Assembly (NCBI GenBank): GCA_030435675.1
Contig: CM059625.1
Location: 7,502,001 to 7,566,000 of the forward strand
From: Steinernema hermaphroditum
Taxonomy: Eukaryota > Nematoda > Chromadorea > Rhabditida > Steinernematidae
Direction of reading: 5' to 3'
DNA: 64,000 nt
Both the position numbers and the translations under genes were made by a program. Each line of letters opens with the position of its first letter. Positions within the stretch are counted from its first letter, which is position 1. Below are positions 36,318 to 46,752 of this stretch, one piece after another. The notes beneath the pieces were generated by a model. The model worked only from the letters and a program-made list of their open reading frames with translations, was not told where the DNA came from and searched no databases.

Positions 36318-37701
36318 CGCCCTAAAGGGACAACGTGATTCAAGGTGCGAAAGAGAAGGAAATGACGGGAATCAGGTGCCTTCCAAATTAGCCTTTAATT
36401 TGATAAGATAATGATTGCATGATGACTTACAGTGCAAACATATCACACTGATAGTGGGCCTCTTCATGGAAAAGAATTTTCACAGTGGACGTTTAATCGG
36501 TATCGATATATGAAGTGCAGAAGATTAGCTTAAACCACGTACGGACTGAGTGAGAAGAGATCATGATTTCTTCCGATCGCTGATAAAAGAGTTCTGAAGT
36601 ACGTATACTTGATCATCTACTAAGCTTTGTGCACTGCATGACAAGGTTCTTTGCTCCACCTTGTACGTGTTTCGTGAGTTTCTTCCTCCGAACTCCGTCT
36701 TCTTCTGAAGTTGATGAGACAAAAGAACGAACATTGTGAAAGGTTAATTCCATATTCATGTAGGATGCGCCAAGTCTGGCAGAGGCAATTTATTTGCCAA
36801 TGCGTGGGCTACGATCAGCATTGGTGCCCTAGAAAAGACATGTGCTCATTCGAGCGATTGCAGCTCCATAAAGACGTTTAATTTGATAATCGGTTTCCAT
36901 GTCGGACTGTGGCTTTGAAGACGACCGTTTCATTGTCAACGAATTACTGCGACACATACATACAAATGAGACCAAACTGATGATAGACATGCTTAGTTTC
37001 TCTCTCTCTTTCTCTTGTTTTCACTAAAGGCCAATTGATACTCTGCGCGGCAGAAAACCCCTTTTTTGCCGCTTAGCTTGTCTACGTGTGACTATTTAGG
37101 CAAAATCAACTAAAACTTCACAGTCATGATGCTTTCGGATCGGGCTATTAAACCATCATCAGAACAAATTTTTTGGGGCATGCCATGTAGGTTAACTTAA
37201 CTGCCGCTCAGCTTCAACTTGAGCTGTGTCGCGTAGCTGCACGGCAGTGAAGTTGAAGCTGAAGTTAACCTACGTAAAGTTAATCTGAAATTTTTTTTGA
37301 TAGTCTAGAATAAGGAAGATTGTTCCTTAAGCATAGTTGCAGAATCTGCACGGAAGAAGAGAGAACGCATTGTAAAACTAATCTAATGGAATTGAGCTGA
37401 AATGTGTACTGAAACACGACATTTCTATAAAAGTAGTTTTCCATATCATATGTTATGTAAGCAACAATTTAACAAATAAATTGGGGTTCATTCGCACGGA
37501 CTGTTCCTTAGTCGAGATCTGTCTTGCCCTCATTTGAGAGCGAGCCTAAATATTTCCACTTTTCGTCTGCTCTCGCTAAGTTTGTTCTGTCACTGTTGCT
37601 ACTAATTACGCGAGTTCTTCAATTCTCTCAAAGCGCCATCTGTGCCCCAAGCGTGACCGATAGTTTCCAACGCTTTCTTCCGATCTCTGAATTTTCAGGG
37701 T
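36318..37701. other. Divergent intergenic region between S28 and nucleotidyltransferase-like genes
   Basis: No supported coding frame. It contains a strong imperfect hairpin (listed separately) and a T/C-rich run (TCTCTCTCTTTCTCTTG) near 37001-37017. Should carry both promoters. Confidence 0.4.
37187..37276. repeat. Imperfect inverted repeat (hairpin)
   Basis: Left arm GTAGGTTAACTT then CAGCTTCAACTT, with about 10 extra bases between, pairs with right arm AAGTTGAAGCTGAAGTTAAC and CTAC. The loop is about 30 nt and includes CTGCACGGCAG, itself near-palindromic. It could be a small MITE or an RNA hairpin; neither strand shows a coding frame. Confidence 0.8.
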
Positions 37702-39791
37702 ATGCTGGTGGACTTGACCTTTTTAGGGAACCAATTGGTCGCCTTTGTACTGCTGTCTACACAAATTCATGCAATTCAGATGGAAACTGAAGTTGTACAA
37801 ACCGAACACGGCGTTCGCCCTAGGCGGACTTCTGTAAGTTCCGTCTGCTTCCATCAGGATACCGTTCTGGTCAGCATAGATGCACGTGACTTTAGCTGTG
37901 AGCCGGAAATTCAGGTTTCTTTAGAAAATCTTCCCCAAATTCCATCTCGCTACAACGTTAACATGTAGGTCGATCTTCTCTCGTTATAAGTTAAGCCCAC
38001 ATACACGCTGCAGTCCATGGAATCGACCTCACGTCCGTGTATACAGCAGTAACACTCTTCGCTATAACTGGAACTGGATGAAGGCACTTCCCGTTCGCGG
38101 CCTGAGTCTTACAGTAAGTGACACTAACAATGGAACGGTCAGAGGTGTATTGACTGAAATTTGGTGGACTGCTGGACTCTACTATTTCTGTAAAATATGA
38201 ACGGACAATGGACACTCTTCTTATCCCTTCTTAAGGGCATGTTATCCCTTCTGACCAACGTGAAATTCGCTTCTCGGCGGTGATTCCCGGTACATACTGA
38301 AGGAACATGTGGAATTTGGTTCATGATCTGACAGACCGCTTCTCTATGAAATAAGCATGAACGCTTCGAATCCACAAAACTACCAGTTTAAGTCACTTAG
38401 AAATCGCCCGGGAGACAGATGTGCAGTGGGAAAGGATAACAGGCCCTTTTCAGCATGTCAAGAGTGTCCAGGGACAGTTCATATCTTACAGGAATTATAC
38501 TCCAGTAGTAATCTTTTCCAGGTTGGCGACATAATCAGATATCTTGACGACAACGACTGCTTGTTTCTCCCGTCAGGAGGTACCGTTCGCGACGCCCTCA
38601 TTGGAGAAGGACCTCTCGACATAGGCGGAGAGATTAGTTGCGACATCTTAAAGGTCTGTGCCATCGCTTCTTTCCTTATTTCTCGAGGACAGGTTCACCG
38701 TCTTTGTATTGAAAAATACGGCCCCGCGCTATGTCGCATTGACGAAAAAGAACACTTAACTGTTGGCTCTCCTACGGCTTCGAACCGGTACGCTTTTGGA
38801 ATTTTGACGTCTTAGCGTAACTTAGATAGACTGCACTCGGTGATAGCTGACGCCCTGACTATTTTGCCGTGGTCGACAAACTCAACACACTGGGATTTCA
38901 CGGCAAACTCTCTTGCTGTCTACGACGATCAAGTTGGCAATGTAGTAAGTAAGCACTTTATCTTCAGTGCAGTTTTGTTTAGTTCCTTATTGATTTGACG
39001 GGACAAGGAAAAGACGACGCCTGCAAAAGGAAATTGTTTGTAGTCAATGAGCCCGACTGGGACGATTTGAGAAGCGACGATTTTCTCAATGTGATGAGGT
39101 ATTCCGCCACACCCTATTAATTACGTGAATGTGTTCAGATCTTATGAGATGAGACTGAAAGGTTTCAGCTGTGGAGATGAAAGAGTTTGCAGGCTGCTTG
39201 TAGAACATATTAGGCGTTTGTTCTCTTTCGAAGTAAGTGTAGTCACTTTGGGTCTCTGGGAACATGAACGTTTCCAGAAACTTGAAGATTTTTATTGTCA
39301 CTTCATTCTTGACGGGGTTGGCCGTCGGAACGGGAGAAAATATGTTTGCCACGTGGAGAAAAGGAGTGAAAGGACCGAACTGCACCGACAGAAATTCGGC
39401 AAAATGCTCACTGAAGATTTTGGTTCGGAGTTCTATGAAAAAGTCTTGTTACTAGTGGAGCAGAAGATGGAAGTGTTACCATTCGATAAGACGACATCGG
39501 ACAATGAATCATTGCTGAATGAGGAAACGCCGCGAGCTGATAGCAGTTAGTCGTCTTTCCAATAGGTATAAATCACGCATTTCAGATACAATGAACGGTT
39601 TTAACCATTCTGACAATCCAACTGGGCCATATGGTCACGAAAACTTCACTAACATGGAGCAGACATACTTATCGGTCGATTCCAAATACAAAAATGTAGA
39701 CACCGAGAGAAGAGAACATCCAATCACGTCATTCGCTTCCATCTGCTCTGTTGCTCCGACCTTGTTTTTTGTTCTAGTCTTTGCCATTTGA
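37702..39791 (+). CDS. Secreted, membrane-tethered protein with CCA/poly(A)-polymerase-type nucleotidyltransferase head domain
   Basis: ATG at 37702 follows a TTTTCAG acceptor and opens a signal peptide (NQLVAFVLLSTQIHA). Exons at 37702 to about 37966, near 37996-38113 (WNRPHVRVYSSNTLRYN), 38357-38658, 38698 to about 38770, 38820-38949, about 38991-39096, 39139-39231, 39282-39549 and 39587-39791. The domain shows LFLPSGGTVRDALIGEGPLD, the GGxVRDxLLG motif of CCA-adding and bacterial poly(A) polymerases, and later THWDFTANSLAVYDDQ, matching their RDFTxNAL motif, then NVFLIDLTGQGKDDA where those enzymes have IDPFGGxxDL. The canonical metal-binding DxD appears as DIG. Cysteine pairs are frequent, as in an extracellular protein, and the C-terminus is hydrophobic (SVAPTLFFVLVFAI) like a GPI or tail anchor. 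Some internal boundaries, notably 38770/38820, are uncertain. Function unknown. Confidence 0.75.
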
Positions 39792-39921
39792 ACTCGAGTA
39801 CCGATTAGTCAAGATTTATATCATCACATGATTCTATCTTTAAGTGATTAATACAGAACAAAACCGATTGGGATAAAAAAAGCCGATAGTCATCCTATCT
39901 CGCATCTCTAGTCCTCAGTCT

Positions 39922-41844
39922 TCAGAAGATCTTGGTGTTGACGAAGAGGTAGCTGAGAATAGCGAAGAAAATGACGGTCGTGAGACCTCTAGAGCTGCTG
40001 CTGGACTTCGGAGTGGTCGTAGGGGTCGAAGGGGTGAACTGAGCGAGTCCCTTATTGCAGTACTGCAAAATAGGACACAATCACGAGTCGGGAAGCGTCG
40101 CTGTTACCGTTTGGATGTCGAGGCCATGCGGTGGGAGAACACTCTGCATGGCGGTTGCTATAGTCTCGAGAGGGCATTTGCCATCGGTGATGTTTAGCTT
40201 GTCGCATCCGTGGATGTCACCGGTGAAGACGATAGGGTCAACCTCGTTCAAATTGTCGAGGTTCGGACGGAAGTATGTCGCCTTAAAGAACATGTTGCAT
40301 GCAAACTAATAAAGGAAAAACATTTCATATCTTAGGAGGCATGGAAATACCTCATTTCTCACAGAATCCCAGACCCTCACAATTTCGCATAGTTCACCTG
40401 TCGGTGCAACCTTACCCGGACGTAGTACTTATTGTCTTCTTCGATCAGTTCGAAGGTGGTGGCTGCGGAGTAGTGGGGGTAGCCTTCCGCGACGACGTTC
40501 CTCTTCGACCCGAGCGCTGTGAGGAGCGCGGCGAGGGTGGTGTCGTGCTGCAATGAGTAACTGTTTTCGGGTCCTGGAATCGTGTCTTACCGCAGAGACG
40601 ACCCTGTAGTAAAGAGGGTTAATCCATCTGCACGAGTAGTCATCAGGCTTGCTGCTACAAGAGATCTTCTGCTTCATGTGGTTGATCAGACTCCACACGA
40701 GTGTACCACCTCGGCATTGTTTGATGAGCGTCGAAGCATCTTGACCCTCGATTTTCAACCCGTTAAGACCTAGAGGATGCAGTTGAATTTCGAACGGTGT
40801 ACGTATTGAAACCTACTCAGTCCGTTTTGCCAGTCCTCGACGATATCATTCAGTGCGTAGATTCTCTCGAAAAGTGACTCATTGATCCACGAGGGGAAAT
40901 GATAACCAGAAACGTTCTGAATGTCGACAATCAGAGAATTGTGACCGTAGTTGGCATTACCTGAATGTAGAGGTCGTCGGAAATAACCCACAACGAGTCC
41001 AAGGTCACATTGAAATCGGCGTGCTCGTTGAGATAGTCCAGAAGGTCCTAACACAAAGCTTTCTCCTTATTTTCACATTGACAAGAACCTACGGCATTCG
41101 CTTCCGTTAAATTAGTATAGATCTCGCTTTTCTTTACTTCATCCCAGACCTGATGCTGCAGAGTGCATTCCGCATCGGGGTTCCCTTCCTGAAAATATTG
41201 TTCACCGAAAATCGACGAGGCTGCATACAAAGTCGTTATCATAAGGAATGGTGTTGTGCACTGCGATGGGGATGAAGCCGGCTGGCCAGGCGTCGTTTTC
41301 GGGGTAATCGAGCTGATTCGGATTTTTATTGTAAGATCCGTTCACTGTGTTGTAGAAGCCAATCATGTTCGACATAGCACTGATGATTGTGCGGTTGACA
41401 TCAGTGGCGCGGATGTAGATCTGAAATGCTCTGCAGTGATGCCGAATATCTCTCAAAAACAAACTTCGTGGCTGTTTTCGTATCTGTGATTCATTCCGAA
41501 GTCGTACTTCTCCTTATTGAAGAAGTGCTGTCGGAGATGCTTTCCCAAATAAAGGTGTTGCTCCATTCCGCGCTAAAATATCGGGCTTATATTCACTTGC
41601 TACAGTATCCAACGTACAGCGGTGAGTTCCCCCAGTCCCAGATGCCAGGATGACTCGTTGTACCTGTCTCCGCGAAATTCGTCAGTGGGAGATCGATCAC
41701 CGTGTCGCCATACCTATAGAAATATGTCTTTTTTTACTACGATATACCGTTCACTACCGCCTGAAGGAAGATGAGTTTGTCCTTAGCCACGGCACATGCC
41801 ACGAGACATGACAAAATCCAGACGCAGATCGAGGGGGACCTCAT
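39922..41844 (-). CDS. Histidine acid phosphatase (membrane-tethered)
   Basis: Branch-2 histidine phosphatase of the prostatic/lysosomal acid phosphatase family, expected outside the cell or in lysosomes. ATG at 41844 opens a signal peptide (MRSPSICVWILSCLVACAVA). The catalytic motif is split by an intron and reads FLQA joined to VWRHGDRSPTDEF, with the nucleophilic His and RHGxR intact. Next come the family motif IYIRATDVNRTIISAMSNM, a middle helical region across exons at 41250-40780, and the acid/base motif LQHDTTLAALLTALG with the catalytic HD. The C-terminus has cysteines (HGCDKLNITDGKCPLE), a Ser/Thr-rich stalk, and a transmembrane helix (TTVIFFAILSYLFV), ending at 39922. Roughly ten short-intron exons. 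Convergent with the nucleotidyltransferase-like gene, whose stop is only about 130 bases away. All active-site residues I can check are present. Confidence 0.92.
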
Positions 41845-43664
41845 GACGCTGCCGAATTTATTACCTGGAAAACTCAGATACAGCTCCAAAGCAAACACTT
41901 GGGATGCGAATGAAATAGGCAATATCAGAAAGTCTGCGTGGAGAAAAGGTGTGCCGAATTGATAAGACTATAAGTTATGCAACACGAAGGAAGGTAGAAA
42001 TTTAAAAAAAGGTCGGTCACTCGGATACCTTCGACAGATAATTTACTCGCTAGGATGCACTGATCCAATTAAAGTGATCGCTCCCTAATGGTTCAGAATG
42101 ATACGAGCGATGTACTATCAGTGACTCTCGTAGACGCAAACTCGCAGACACATCTGCAAAGTCCACTTCTCCTTGGGCTTCTTATCAGTTCGAAGCGTTC
42201 GCCTCGAGGAAGACGAAAGATTGTCGATGAAATCCTAATGATACGAACTGTGCTAACGAAGAGCTACACAAGAGTGGCCGATGTTTGATGTACAATTCCA
42301 TCATAGAATTTTCCTTCTATAAGGTGACTTTGCCAATATTTTTTATGATACGAGATGTGTGAATTGCTGTGATGATGCCACATCGCCTTAGATTCCAATG
42401 ATATCAGAGATCACATTTTCATTAGTATACGTTCATTTACTGTATCAAGAATGGAAAATTCCGTGAAAACACACTTAGCAACGCTGACTTCTATGTCATA
42501 ATAACTTAAATATAGTTTGAAAAGACTTTATTTTGCCTCAAAATCTCAAATCATGCATGGATCAATTTCCGCCTCGTTCTGTGAACGTCTAGTCAACTTT
42601 TCCAGAAGATCGAATGTGATGCCACAAAAAACAAATCCCAGTCCAAATCATTCATTATGGAACTTGGCATGGAACCTGAAGTTCCTAGTTCGCGGTATTT
42701 TTGTGAATGGTGTACCAGCTGTATGTACCAATAGCACACAGCACATAGTGACATTCTCTTTTTTCGAGATTTTTTTACAAAACTGCACTTCATGGCCGAC
42801 ATCTGGAGGATCTGACAGAACATTAGCGACAAAGTGTTTGAAGCATTTGAGAGAAAATGAAGTCCATATAAGCCAGATTTAGTAAATTTTGCGCTGAATT
42901 TAGTGTACAAGTGTTTTGGAATTTGCTGCCGCAGGACAAGACTTCCTTGTCATTCTGCAGATGTGTATGCGCACATCTCTGCATGTACACAACCGTGTGT
43001 GAATTCACAGCTGAGCAGTGATAACAGGAAACTGATCCGCTTAGACCACACCGACTGGGTGGAGTACTTTCTCACCGATCCGCTTACAATACTGTACTGG
43101 GTATTTGCTGACCATACTACAACACAGTGGTGAACACCGTTTACCGATCTCTACCTTCAGTGAAATTTCTTTTTTAAGTGTCTGAGTTCTTGTTGATTCC
43201 TTAAGTAGTTCAGAAAAGCCACTATGTACTCATTTTTTCATGTACTCTTTTTTTAATCGAGACTGGAGGGAGGTCTACAAAACATAGGTGGTTCTCCCAT
43301 ACACTAATTCCGTCTCGCTATCAGTCCCACGATTTTTTTAGCCTGCAATTAACATGGCATACTGTAACACTTCTACGCTTTTCTACCTTGAGTGTTGGGG
43401 ATTTGTTGTATTCGAAAATTCCAACTTCTGAGTCAGACAAGCTCTTTATCAAAATGTGAAGGAAACAATTATGATCTTTAGCGTGATCTGTGTGTTTCTT
43501 TTTTGTGTATCGTGTTATGCTGACGTGGCACACGCGTGTTCGCTCACTTCTGCATTTAATCGAGGCATTGTCTGCCACAAAATCACGAAATATTTACATT
43601 TTGAAGCATGTCTGAGTATGAGATCAAAGAAACGTCAAAATACTTCTCCGAGAGAGATGAAAGT
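41845..43664. other. No supported gene
   Basis: Frames on both strands at 42517-43578 (up to 121 residues) have no paired splice sites or family motifs. A/T-rich, with T-runs near 43240 and 43330. Contains the acid phosphatase promoter and the GPCR 3' flank. Confidence 0.4.
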
Positions 43665-45011
43665 TCAGAATGCACTCGCGTCGGTGGTCGGAAGCTCGGG
43701 CACAAAAGAGACTTCGGCCTCGCAGGACGGCTTCTTCCGTTCTTTCTTCTTCGAATCGCCACGATTTTTGGGCTGAGTGCTTTTGTCATAGATGAACAGC
43801 GCAAGGTAGACGCCGTTAAATCCAAATTGGAAATAGTAGAGCACCTGCATGATTAATAATAAACGAAAAGTGGGCACTAAAGGACGAATGGAACCAACCT
43901 GCGAGAACACACGGACAAGCAGGTAAATCTCATTTCCTTGGATCACGTCGACAAGCCCCAATATAACAGCCATTCGGTTCAAGTTCTCCGGCGCATTCAA
44001 GCCGATGTCGATGAGGGCGATGACGAGCCAGCGCCACAGGGCCTTCTTGCTCTGTTTGTGAGAAAGGTCACTAATCTAGTGCTAGAGACACTCACCGAGG
44101 TCCGGGCAGACGAGCAGTTCTTGCGCACCGCCATCATCTCCATCAGACGTGGAGTTTTCGTGTGAAGCGATGAGCGGCACATGTAGACCGTAGTATCCAC
44201 GAAGACGATCACGGCGGTAGGGAGGCAGAAGGACCAGCAGATTTCTGTCAGCAGAAAAGCCTTGTTGATAGCCGGATTATTCATCAGCGACCTTTGAGTG
44301 CACCCCACCTACTGAAGTGCGTAAAAGAGACTGCTTGTACGTGGCTCACCTCTGGGTTAACAGCGAATATGACCGCGAAGAGGAGCCAGAAGTTTGTAAT
44401 CGAAGAACCACTTAGAACGAAGAGGAGCACTCGAATAGGAAGACGCCAAAGACGCATGTACAGTAGGGGGTAGTAGACCGAAAGGTATCTGAACGGGCTT
44501 TGTGAACACTTTCTCCTGTGAAACCTTGCTCACCTCAACATCGACATGAGTAACCAACACCAAATGCTGACGCTTGTACTCACGTGCGTCGAGAAGATCA
44601 CCATTTTGCATGTGGCATTGTGAAGGAACTGGCTCATAGGGATGAGGTTGAAGCTGAGAATGTAATGCACCGTGATGGACGACAGACTTATCAAGTCTGC
44701 AATCGCCATCGTGAAGAGGCAGATGCCCGTACCATTGCTAAAAAGGGAGCCTCAGTGAGGGAACGAACCCGTCATTTATACCTGTACACTTCGGAACAGT
44801 CCTTGGCGAGGCGCTGCATCCGAAAGAGAACGAACAGATTGCAGGGCACTCCCAAAACGATCACAATGGCATAGAGAATGTATCCGAACCCCATGAACAC
44901 GGAGAGCATCGATGAGAATGCGCCTGGAGCTTCCAAATAGTCCTCAAGACCATCGAGGTCCACAGAATCCTCGGTGGCCCAGCTGGAGATATTAGTTGTG
45001 AAGGGCTCCAT
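43665..45011 (-). CDS. Rhodopsin-like (family A) seven-helix receptor
   Basis: A class A GPCR of nematode peptide-receptor type. ATG at 45011 lies just after a TTTCTAG acceptor. N-terminus carries an N-glycosylation site (NISS) and acidic residues. Helix 1: GYILYAIVIVLGVPCNLFVL. Helix 2: CLFTMAIADLISLSSITVHY. Helix 3 follows the disulphide Cys (NATCKMVIFSTHV) and ends SMLRYLSVYYPLL, so the DRY motif is LRY. Helix 4: RVLLFVLSGSSITNFWLL. Helix 5: AFLLTEICWSFCLPTAVIVF. Helix 6 lies around ALWRWLVIALIDIGLN. Helix 7: YYFQFGFNGVYLALFIYD, with NGVYL in place of NPxxY. The cytoplasmic tail is Lys/Glu-rich and ends at 43665. Exon 1 is 44782-45011; about six exons. The LRY and degenerate helix-7 motif resemble some GnRH-receptor-related nematode receptors, but I cannot assign a ligand. 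Confidence 0.88.
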
Positions 45012-45215
45012 GTTCAACGTTCCTAGAAAGCGTTCGATGCCACACTGCCTTCTCAGGACTTGAAAACACGATTGTGAAGGGCTTGTGGGAAACAATTTGT
45101 TTACGCGAATTGGATCACAAATAACGACAACTCGATTGACACCTTGTAGACTTGTATGCTACGTCATGAGAACGTTCAGCTCCGAAAAACAACCGGCCTA
45201 ATAGGCACTTACTCA

Positions 45216-45776
45216 TCAGGGTCTGGAAAAATATGAGCTCAACGCAAGGCCTTCAGGAATCAAGCGGATTGAAAAATTAATGCTGTTGCCACCATGGATA
45301 GCTGTTCCAGAAAATTGGACTTGATCCACCTGTTCGTTCGCTGGGCACAGTATGCCGAATGTCCTTTGAGCACCTTTCCAAAGACCAACAAGCGATGCAA
45401 GGTGGAAGGGAAAGTCGGGGATCATTGGATCCACTCACGTGGGCGCGGCATTTATGCGGCACGGCCATATAAAGTAGCGCTACGTGACAACAAGTAAGCG
45501 AAAATGAGTTCTACGGAAAACGCTCCGATTAATTACTGAAAGAAAACGATTGTCAACCGCCTCATCAACGCTCGTTATTCGTCTGAGTCACAGCTTGCTC
45601 GCGCCGCAAGCAATCCCAACCCCGCCTCTCTTCCGTTCTCTCCTTACAGCCAAAGTCCCGGAACTCAGGGTCAGTCAAGACAAACGACCTTCTGGGAAAT
45701 GTTACCTCGGCTGGTGACCACAGCGACGGATTAGACAGAACACGAAGTTCCCTATGAATTTCGTGTCCTTCAGGTT
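45216..45776 (-). CDS. Possible two-exon gene fragment, unknown product
   Basis: Exon 45648-45776 (acceptor TCTTGCAG, donor GTAAGG) reads EPEGHEIHRELRVLSNPSLW and then SPAEVTFPRRSFVLTDPEF. It joins in phase 1 to 45216-45433, which reads PMIPDFPFHLASLVGLWKG, QRTFGILCPANEQVDQ and GTAIHGGNSINFSIRLIPEG before a TGA. The acceptor of the second exon (CACGTGAG) is weak. Composition and phase agreement look coding, but the 5' end is not found and no family was recognised. It could be the 3' end of a gene that extends upstream, perhaps including the frame at 46517-46752. Confidence 0.4.
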
Positions 45777-46516
45777 CTGCAAGAAAAACAAAGGTGCTTT
45801 CTCGAGAAATTCCCGACAAAGGGGAAACACGTGGGGCTGTCGCAGAGATGAAGGTTTTTTTTGCCGCGACTTCTTCTCATGGCTTGTGGAAAAGAAAAGC
45901 AAAGGCCACAAATCAACAACAAGCTAAGACTTCAGTGAAACGAACTGTCTTGTCGTTCCCGAAAGGAACAGTGGCTGAATCGCACGTCAACCTATAGAAC
46001 AATCGGTACAAAACCTCTTTTCGAGAGTTCATCATGGCAAGGGAAATATTAAAAGCGCATTAACAAAGATAGAACTTTGAACATTCAAGGAAAAAGTGCA
46101 TAGGTTACAGTACAAAAAGGAGAAGCATGAATCACTGAAGAAGTACCTAACATCACCATTTGAATGGAGGTATTATTCTGTGAAAATGTACACGGCCATT
46201 TCATAAGGACTACTGAAGCAACACTTCAAATAGGAGGTAAACAAGAAAATAAGTGTCCAGGAGTTCAATGAAAACGGTGTCCTTCGTTTGAAGCTGAATT
46301 GGACTAAGCATATGTCTCCCTGATAGAGCTCAAAAATCATGTATTGCCACTTCGCGACTTGAGACGACTTGTCGAACGATATTCCACTGTCACACTATAT
46401 AACCATGACTATTTTGTCACCTATTTTGAATGCAAACTCTTGAATTTTTCATCACTTCTCCACGGCTCTTCTTACTTGACTTCAGATATTCAAAAAGCAT
46501 TTTGGCAAAGCCCGTT

Positions 46517-46752
46517 TTAACACGAAGTAGCACAAGGTCGGGAAAGAAACAATGCGAATACATCGGAGATGGTGCTGTCAATAGGTTCTGACGTCGTGGG
46601 ACCTCTCGAAATTCTCACTCTCTTTTGGGGGCCAAAGTAGGTTTCGACGAGGAGTGAGTTATGATAGACATAATCGCCTGTCAACAACTGCACCCTTTTG
46701 GAGTAGGCCTCCTGTGTGAGTGAGGGAATTGTACGTGTCGACAAACTAAACT
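46517..46752 (-). CDS. Possible terminal exon, unknown product
   Basis: After an AGCTACAG acceptor at about 46753, a minus-strand frame reads LSTRTIPSLTQEAYSKRV, QLLTGDYVYHNSLLVETYFG and PQKRVRISRGPTTSEPIDS before a TAA at 46517. Amino-acid composition is protein-like and the other frames are closed. A further upstream frame (NFPIPLTYNGKTYRINK, about 46790-46850) may belong to it. No family recognised. Confidence 0.3.
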
